This document shows, in pieces, positions 58,650 through 64,000 of a stretch of DNA of 64,000 nucleotides (positions are counted from its first letter, which is position 1; each line of letters opens with the position of its first letter). This DNA comes from Xanthomonas campestris pv. phormiicola (lineage in GTDB: Bacteria; Pseudomonadota; Gammaproteobacteria; Xanthomonadales; Xanthomonadaceae). The position numbers and the translations under genes were made by a program. Below the pieces are notes generated by a model. That model was not told the DNA's origin. It was given only the letters and a program-made list of their open reading frames with translations, and did no database searches. The stretch covers positions 1,501,001 through 1,565,000 of the forward strand of contig CP102593.1 of assembly GCA_025666215.1 (NCBI GenBank), given 5' to 3'.

Positions 58650-59549
58650 TCACAGGGTGATGTCCATCCCGTCGTGGGCGACCTCCCAGCCGTGCGCGCT
58701 CACCGTGGCGCGTTCGGCCGAGCCGGCATCGAGAATCGGGTTGGTGGTGTTGATATGGATGAACACCTTGCGCGCCACGTCCAGGTCGGCGAACGCGCGC
58801 AGGGTGCCGGCTTCGCCGTCGATGCTGAGGTGGCCCATGCGCTGGCCGGTCTTGGCGCTGACCCCGAGCTGCAGCAGTTCGTCGTCGCGCCACAGGGTGC
58901 CGTCGAAGAACACCAGTTCGGCGCCGCGCAGGCGCTCGCGCAGCGCGTCGGTCATGGTCGCGCAGCCGGGGATGTAGTGCAGGCGATGGTGGCCGTCGTC
59001 GATGGTCAGGCCCAGGGTCTCCTCGTCGGAACCGGCCAGGTCGCCGCTGTGGCGGCTCTCCATGAACAGCGGCACCTTGCCCGGCACCGCGAACGGCGTC
59101 ACCTGCAGGCCGAGCAGCGACAGCGGCGTGTCCAGGGCGAAGGCATGGCGGTGCACGTAGGCCGGGTGCAGCGCATCGAAGATGGGGTTCTGCGCCAGCA
59201 GGTCGAGCACGCGTCCGCTGGCATACAGATCGAAGCGCTGGCTTTCGCGCATCGACAGCAGCCCGGCGATATGGTCGATCTCGCCGCTGGTCAGCAGCAC
59301 GGCCTCGATCGGGGAATGGCGCAGGTCGCGTTGCGGCCACAGCGCCGGGGTGGCCAGCAGCTGCTGGCGGAAATCGGGGGAGGCGTTGATCAGCAGCCAG
59401 CGCTGGCGGTCGGCGCTGACCGCGATGCTGGCCTGGGTTCGGCGTTGGGCACCCGCCAGCTGTTGCCACGCCCGCAGGCTCGCGGGCGTATGGCAATTCC
59501 ACTGCGGGTGCCCGCCGCCGGCCGCCGATCCCAATACGATGAGCTGCAT
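58650..59549 (-). CDS. pqqB: PQQ synthesis metallo-hydrolase-like protein PqqB
   Basis: A 299-residue protein with a beta-lactamase fold. MQLIVLGSAAGGGHPQWNC and LLTSGEIDHIAGLLSMRES match PqqB, where an altered metal site (SGEIDH for the HxHxDH of active enzymes) is normal. PqqB hydroxylates the Glu-Tyr intermediate in current models. It lies 63 bp downstream of pqqA. Confidence 0.95.
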   Translation of the reverse strand: MQLIVLGSAAGGGHPQWNCHTPASLRAWQQLAGAQRRTQASIAVSADRQRWLLINASPDFRQQLLATPALWPQRDLRHSPIEAVLLTSGEIDHIAGLLSMRESQRFDLYASGRVLDLLAQNPIFDALHPAYVHRHAFALDTPLSLLGLQVTPFAVPGKVPLFMESRHSGDLAGSDEETLGLTIDDGHHRLHYIPGCATMTDALRERLRGAELVFFDGTLWRDDELLQLGVSAKTGQRMGHLSIDGEAGTLRAFADLDVARKVFIHINTTNPILDAGSAERATVSAHGWEVAHDGMDITL

Positions 59550-59612
59550 CCGGTCTCCGTCTACGGCGCCTGGCCGGTCACGCATCGTCTCGGGAACGGG
59601 GCTGACACGCGA

Positions 59613-59693
59613 TCAAAGCTCGCCGGAGGCGTAACAGTTGATTTCCGCGCCGACGCAGATTTCGCGGATCACGGGCTTGTTCCACTTCTTCAT
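59613..59693 (-). CDS. pqqA: PQQ precursor peptide PqqA
   Basis: A 26-residue peptide, too short for most gene finders. It carries the conserved Glu17-x3-Tyr21 pair (EINCY) that becomes the PQQ skeleton, and starts MKKWNKPV as PqqA peptides do. The gene heads the pqqABCDE operon. No pqqF protease gene is seen beyond pqqE, so maturation would need an enzyme encoded elsewhere. Confidence 0.95.
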   Translation of the reverse strand: MKKWNKPVIREICVGAEINCYASGEL

Positions 59694-59900
59694 GGGCGTT
59701 CCTCTTCGGGTGGGATCACAGGGCGACGGCGGCGGCGCCCGCCTTGCAGCGGGGCGCGACGGCGTCGGATTCGAGAATAGGCCCACACCCCACGGGCGGT
59801 GTGAAATTTCCGGTAAAGCCGGGCCAAGTCGCAAGCCGGTCACAGTGAGGTCCTGGTGCGTATGCGCAAGGCCGCGGCGCACGCGGCCGCCGCCGCGCAA

Positions 59901-59930
59901 TTGTGGGCAGGCGCGCAAGCGCGCTAGTGT
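59901..59930 (+). promoter_or_regulatory. Candidate relA promoter
   Basis: TTGTGG at 59901-59906 and TAGTGT at 59925-59930, 18 bases apart, lie about 33 bases upstream of relA. The match to sigma-70 elements is moderate. Confidence 0.4.
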
Positions 59931-59962
59931 AGGCAGCACCGCTACGCCACGACTGTCCGTCC

Positions 59963-62119
59963 TTGAATCACTCTTCCCATCCCGGCCTGGAGGCGCTGCT
60001 GCAGCGCCCGGCTGCCGCGGCGCTGGCGCCCGCCTTGCGCGAGGCGTTGCTGCAGGCCTGGCAGGCGCAGCCCGAACAGGCCACGCGCGCACCGTGGCCG
60101 GTGCTGGCCGATACGCTGGATGCGCTGGCGCTGTTGTCCGCCGACGAAGCGGCACTGCTGGCCGCGCTGCTGTTCGATCTGCCCGGCTTGCGCGCGCAAC
60201 TGGCGCAGTTGCCGGTCGCGCCGCCGGCACGGGCGCAGGCGGTCGGCGGCCTGCTCGACGGACAGGACGCGGCCGACCAGGTCTGGGCGCTGCATGCCGG
60301 GCGCGAGGCCGGACGCAACAGCGAGGGCCTGCGCCGGCTGCTGCTGTCGATCGTGCAGGACCTGCGCGTGGTGCCGATCCTGCTGGCGCGGCAGCTGGCG
60401 AAGATGCGCGTGGCCGACAAGCTGCCCGAGGCGCAGCGCCGCGCGCTGGCGCAGCTGACCCGCGACATCCACGCGCCGCTGGCCAACCGCCTGGGCATCT
60501 GGCAGCTGAAATGGGAGCTGGAGGACCTGGCGTTCCGCCACCTGGAGCCGGACACCTACCGGCGCATCGCGCGCGAGGTGGACGAGAGCCGGGTGGCGCG
60601 CGAGCGCTATATCGAGGCGGTCAAGAAACTCCTGTCCAAGGCGCTGGGCGAGCAGGGCCTGCAGGCGGAGATCAGCGGCCGGCCCAAGCACATCTACAGC
60701 ATCTGGCGGAAGATGCAGAAGAAGCGGCTGGCCTTCGACCAGCTGTACGACCTGCGCGCGGTGCGGGTGATGGTCGACGACGTCGCCGCCTGCTACGCCG
60801 CGCTGGGCGTGGTGCATGCGCTGTGGGCGCCGGTGCCCAGCGAGTTCGACGACTACATCGCCCGGCCCAAGGCCAACGACTACCGCTCGCTGCACACCGC
60901 GGTGGTCGGCCCGGAAGGGCGCACGATCGAGGTGCAGATCCGCACCCACGAGATGCACGCGCAGGCCGAGCTGGGCGTGGCCGCGCACTGGAAGTACAAG
61001 GAAGGCGGCAAGGGCGCGGAGAAGGCGTTCGACCGCAAGATCACCTGGATGCGGCAGCTGCTGGAGCAGTCGCAGGACGGCGAGCAGGGCGGCCTGGCCG
61101 GCGCGCTCGACGCCGAGCTGGTCGAGGACCGGGTGTATGCGCTGACCCCGATGGGCGAGGTGATCGACCTGCCGCAGGGTGCCACGCCGCTGGATTTCGC
61201 CTACCACGTGCACACCATGGTCGGGCACCGCTGCCGCGGCGCCAAGGTCAACAACCGCATCGTGCCGCTGACCCACAAGCTGCGCAGCGGCGACCGCGTC
61301 GAGATCCTGACCGGCAAGGAGGCCGAGCCGCGCCGCGACTGGCTGCTGCCGGCCAACGGCTACCTGGCCAGCGGCCGCTCGCGCGACAAGGTGCGCGCCT
61401 GGTTCCACAAGCTCGACCGCGCGCGCAACGTGCAGGCCGGCAAGGACCTGCTCGAGCGCGAACTCAAGCGCCTGGGCCTGCAGCACGCCGACCTGTTGCC
61501 GGCGGCGAAGAAGTTCCATGCCGACGGCATCGAGGAGCTGTACATCCAGGTCGCGCTGGGCGACGTCGGCCCCAGCCAGGTCGGCCGCGCGCTGCACGAG
61601 GCCGAACGCGCCGCGGCGCAGCCGGCCGCGCCGGCGCTGCCGCGGCCGACCGCGCGCCGCGGCGGGCTGGCCAAGTCCAAGTTCACCGTGCAGGGCGTGG
61701 GCAACCTGCTGGTGCAGCTGGCGCGCTGCTGCCAGCCGGTCGCCGGCGAACCGATCGCCGGCTACCTGACCCGCACCCGCGGGGTCACCGTGCACCGGGT
61801 CGATTGCGCCTCCTTCGCCCGGCTCGCCGCCGGCAACCCGCAACGGGTGCTGCCGGTGGAGTGGGGCCAGGCCGGTGGCGGCTACGAGGTCGATGTGCTG
61901 GTGCGGGCGATGGACCGGCGCTGGCTGCTCAAGGACATCACCAACCTGATCGCGCAGGAGGACGCGCACGTGCTGGAGATCAACAGCGACAACGTGCGCG
62001 ACAGCGGCCGCACCCAGTTGCGGCTGCGCCTGAAGGTCGGCGATTACGGGCAGCTGTCCACCTTGCTCGGCAAGCTCGACGCGCTGCCCGGGGTGGACGA
62101 GGCGCGGCGCCTGGGCTGA
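59963..62119 (+). CDS. relA: (p)ppGpp synthetase RelA
   Basis: A 718-residue ribosome-linked stringent-response enzyme. The N-terminal HD hydrolase domain has lost its active-site HD residues, as in RelA. The synthetase domain contains EFDDYIARPKANDYRSLHT with the EFDD motif (Glu294), the TGS domain begins DRVYALTPMGEVIDLP (~389) and the ACT domain lies at ~640-718. It is a RelA rather than a bifunctional Rel/SpoT. The start is TTG 59963, the only one placing the protein at normal length; it has no strong ribosome site. Confidence 0.95.
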   Translation: MNHSSHPGLEALLQRPAAAALAPALREALLQAWQAQPEQATRAPWPVLADTLDALALLSADEAALLAALLFDLPGLRAQLAQLPVAPPARAQAVGGLLDGQDAADQVWALHAGREAGRNSEGLRRLLLSIVQDLRVVPILLARQLAKMRVADKLPEAQRRALAQLTRDIHAPLANRLGIWQLKWELEDLAFRHLEPDTYRRIAREVDESRVARERYIEAVKKLLSKALGEQGLQAEISGRPKHIYSIWRKMQKKRLAFDQLYDLRAVRVMVDDVAACYAALGVVHALWAPVPSEFDDYIARPKANDYRSLHTAVVGPEGRTIEVQIRTHEMHAQAELGVAAHWKYKEGGKGAEKAFDRKITWMRQLLEQSQDGEQGGLAGALDAELVEDRVYALTPMGEVIDLPQGATPLDFAYHVHTMVGHRCRGAKVNNRIVPLTHKLRSGDRVEILTGKEAEPRRDWLLPANGYLASGRSRDKVRAWFHKLDRARNVQAGKDLLERELKRLGLQHADLLPAAKKFHADGIEELYIQVALGDVGPSQVGRALHEAERAAAQPAAPALPRPTARRGGLAKSKFTVQGVGNLLVQLARCCQPVAGEPIAGYLTRTRGVTVHRVDCASFARLAAGNPQRVLPVEWGQAGGGYEVDVLVRAMDRRWLLKDITNLIAQEDAHVLEINSDNVRDSGRTQLRLRLKVGDYGQLSTLLGKLDALPGVDEARRLG

Positions 62120-62181
62120 CCGGCGCCGCGCGCCGCGCGCGCATGCATGGTCTTGCCATGCACGCACGCTAAGCTTGCGCG

Positions 62182-63711
62182 GTGAGCAAGCCGCCAGATC
62201 AGGTCAGGGACGAACGCCGGCGCCCGCAGCGGCCGGTGCCGCTGTGGCGCGACCGCCGTGTCTGGCGCTGGGCGCTGGCGGCCTTGCTGCTGGCGGCGCT
62301 GGCGCTGGTGATGTTCCGCCGCCCGCTGGCCGACCTGCTGTGGCCGGAAACGCGCATCCAGCAACTGCTCGACCAGGGCAATGCCGCATTGCGCGCCGGC
62401 CGCCTCAGCGCGGCCGACGGCAGCGGCGCGCGCGAGCGCTACGAGGCGGCGCTGGCCCTGGACGGCGACCGCCTGCAGGCGCGGGCCGGGCTGGCCGCGA
62501 CCGGTCGCGCCGCGCTCGGCCAGGCGCGTGCGGCGCTGGCCGCCGGGCGCTATGCGCAGGTGCGCTCGGCGCTGGCGCTGGCGCGCGCGCTGCAGGTGCC
62601 GCGCGCCGAGGCCGATCGCATCGACGCGGCCTTGCGCCAGCGCGAGGCCGCGCATGCCGGGCTCGACCAACTGCTGCAACAGGCGGCGCAGGCCCAGCGC
62701 GAGGGCCGCCTGGACGGCACCCCCGACGCGGCGCTGCCGCTGTACCGGCAGGTGCTGGAGTTCGCCCCGGAACGGACCGAGGCGCTGGAAGGCCGCGAGG
62801 ATGTCCTGTCGGAATTGCTGCAGCGCGCGCAGGCGGCGCTGGCGCGCGGCGACGTGGCGGCGGCCGCGGCTCTGGTGGACAGCGCCCGCGACTACGACCC
62901 CGGGCACGTCGAGCTGCCGGCGGCGCAGGCCGCGCTGAATCGGGCGCTGGAAGCCTTGCAGCGCGAAGCCGATGTCGCGCTGCGCCGGCAGCGGCTGGAC
63001 GCGGCGGCGCGGGCGCTGGCCAGGCTGCGCGCCGCGGCCCCCGATGCTGCCGGCGCGCGCGATGGCGCCGAACGCGTGGCCGCGGCGTATGCGGCGCAGG
63101 CCACGCGCGCCGCGGCCGATTTCCGTTTCGCCGAGGCCGAGCGCGCGTTGCAGAAGGGGCAGGCGGTGGCGCCCGACAGCCGTGCGCTGGCCGACGCGCG
63201 GCAGGCGCTGACGCGTGCGCGGCAGCGCCAGGCCACGCTGCATTCGCCGCTGTCGCCCGCCGCGCGCGCGCGCCGCCTGCAGGCATTGCTGGCAGAGCTG
63301 CAGGCGGCCGAGGCGCGCGGCGACTGGCTGACCCCGCCCGGCAGCAGCGCCTACGACGCGCTGCAGGCGGCGCAGGTGCTGGCGCCGCGCGATGCCCGCG
63401 TGCGCAGCGCCGAGCAGCGCGTGCTGGCGGCGCTGCGGCGCTGTTTCGACGACGAATTGCGGGGCAACCGGGTGCTGGCGGCGAGCGCGTGCTACGACGC
63501 CTGGCGTGCGCTGGCGCCGGGCGGCAACGGCGTGGCCGCGGCACGCCGGCGTCTGGCGCAGCGCTGGCTCGCGGTCGGCGACGAGCGCCTGAGCGCCGGC
63601 GACGCCGACTTCGCGCGCGAGGCGCTGCGTCGCGCCCGCGCGATCGATCTGGCAACGCCGGAACTGGTCGCGTTCGAGCGCCGCTTGCGCAGTCTGTCGC
63701 CTGGGCGTTGA
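62182..63711 (+). CDS. TPR-like membrane protein downstream of relA, unknown
   Basis: A 509-residue protein. A basic N-terminus, one membrane helix (~27-45), then more than 400 residues of Ala/Leu/Arg-rich helices with repeated pairs such as LDQGNAALRAGRL, ARAALAAGRYAQVRSALA and ERALQKGQAVAPDS, spaced about 34-70 residues, suggest TPR-type repeats in the periplasm. I recognise no named family. The GTG start at 62182 is 62 bases after the relA stop, so the two may be co-transcribed. Confidence 0.75.
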   Translation: MSKPPDQVRDERRRPQRPVPLWRDRRVWRWALAALLLAALALVMFRRPLADLLWPETRIQQLLDQGNAALRAGRLSAADGSGARERYEAALALDGDRLQARAGLAATGRAALGQARAALAAGRYAQVRSALALARALQVPRAEADRIDAALRQREAAHAGLDQLLQQAAQAQREGRLDGTPDAALPLYRQVLEFAPERTEALEGREDVLSELLQRAQAALARGDVAAAAALVDSARDYDPGHVELPAAQAALNRALEALQREADVALRRQRLDAAARALARLRAAAPDAAGARDGAERVAAAYAAQATRAAADFRFAEAERALQKGQAVAPDSRALADARQALTRARQRQATLHSPLSPAARARRLQALLAELQAAEARGDWLTPPGSSAYDALQAAQVLAPRDARVRSAEQRVLAALRRCFDDELRGNRVLAASACYDAWRALAPGGNGVAAARRRLAQRWLAVGDERLSAGDADFAREALRRARAIDLATPELVAFERRLRSLSPGR

Positions 63712-64000
63712 GCGGCGTTGCGCGGGGAACTCGATTCCTGCGGGAGGGGCGTGTGTGCCCTTGGGATAGGTTCGTAATGGCTGTCGAAGCGCGTTGTTTC
63801 GCAGCCGTGTCGCGGTGGATGATCCGAGGTCTCCCGGAACCTCTGCTGGGGCTTGTTGGGGCATTGCAGGCCCAGCTTTGGCCATGTCCGAAGTCGCGGC
63901 AGTTCCGAGCTCCCGCGTCGCGACTAAAGTCGCTCCCACAAGGGGCGCGCGGCGGGTGCACTGGGTGCACTGCAAGAAGGGCTTCAGCCTCGGCAGTTGC
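63712..64000. other. Intergenic tail with a palindromic repeat
   Basis: No gene is seen to the window edge. At 63917-63939 the GTCGCGACTAAAGTCGCTCC sequence, the reverse of the common GGGAGCGACTTTAGTCGCGAC repeat, is a dispersed REP-like palindrome that I recall from many Xanthomonas and Pseudomonas intergenic regions. Two overlapping GGTGCACT copies lie at 63956-63971. Confidence 0.55.

Overview
The window is about 68% GC and reads as chromosomal DNA of a Xanthomonas-type gammaproteobacterium (Lysobacteraceae). The support is the ruvC-ruvA-kup-ruvB-ybgC-tolQRAB-pal-cpoB-queE-queC gene order, the many TonB-dependent receptors, an ampR/class A beta-lactamase pair, a pqqABCDE operon, and a lipase whose C-terminus resembles the secretion domain of the Xanthomonadales antibacterial type IV secretion system (T4SS). 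Species cannot be fixed from sequence alone.

Layout. 0-4 kb: an accessory toxin/immunity locus with a decayed lipase copy, a lipoprotein (probable immunity protein) and an intact 859-residue lipase effector. 4-9.3 kb: two tandem paralogous TonB-dependent receptors on the minus strand. 9.5-16 kb: ABC-F ATPase, small membrane proteins, a lipoprotein hydrolase and divergent ampR/bla. 16-22 kb: a secreted esterase, then a minus-strand receptor followed by a Tat-exported phospholipase C. 22-29 kb: antiporter, FmdB zinc ribbon, DUF3011 protein, aspS, acetyltransferase, hydrolase, yebC. 29-41 kb: ruv, kup, tol-pal and queuosine (queE, queC) genes, then tRNA-Lys. 41-45.5 kb: argP/argO-like divergent pair and a Fur-box-preceded siderophore receptor. 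45.7-56.3 kb: recQ, dps, hrpA, a CLC chloride channel and small proteins. 56.4-59.7 kb: pqqEDCBA on the minus strand. 60-63.7 kb: relA and a TPR-like membrane protein.

The most unusual feature is a family of inverted-repeat elements between 29 and 54 kb. Each arm is made of about three or four tandem heptamers (GGGACTC, GGGAATC or GGGATTG type), and the other arm is their reverse complement. Seven two-armed copies and one half copy are visible. They lie just upstream of ruvC, ruvA, ruvB, ybgC and queC, after tolA, inside hrpA in frame, and between hrpA and the chloride channel. Heptamer sequence is matched within an element and differs between elements, which implies homogenisation or pairing selection. 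One element appears to have removed the normal ruvC start codon, and another adds about 30 residues to HrpA. I do not know whether this family has a published name.
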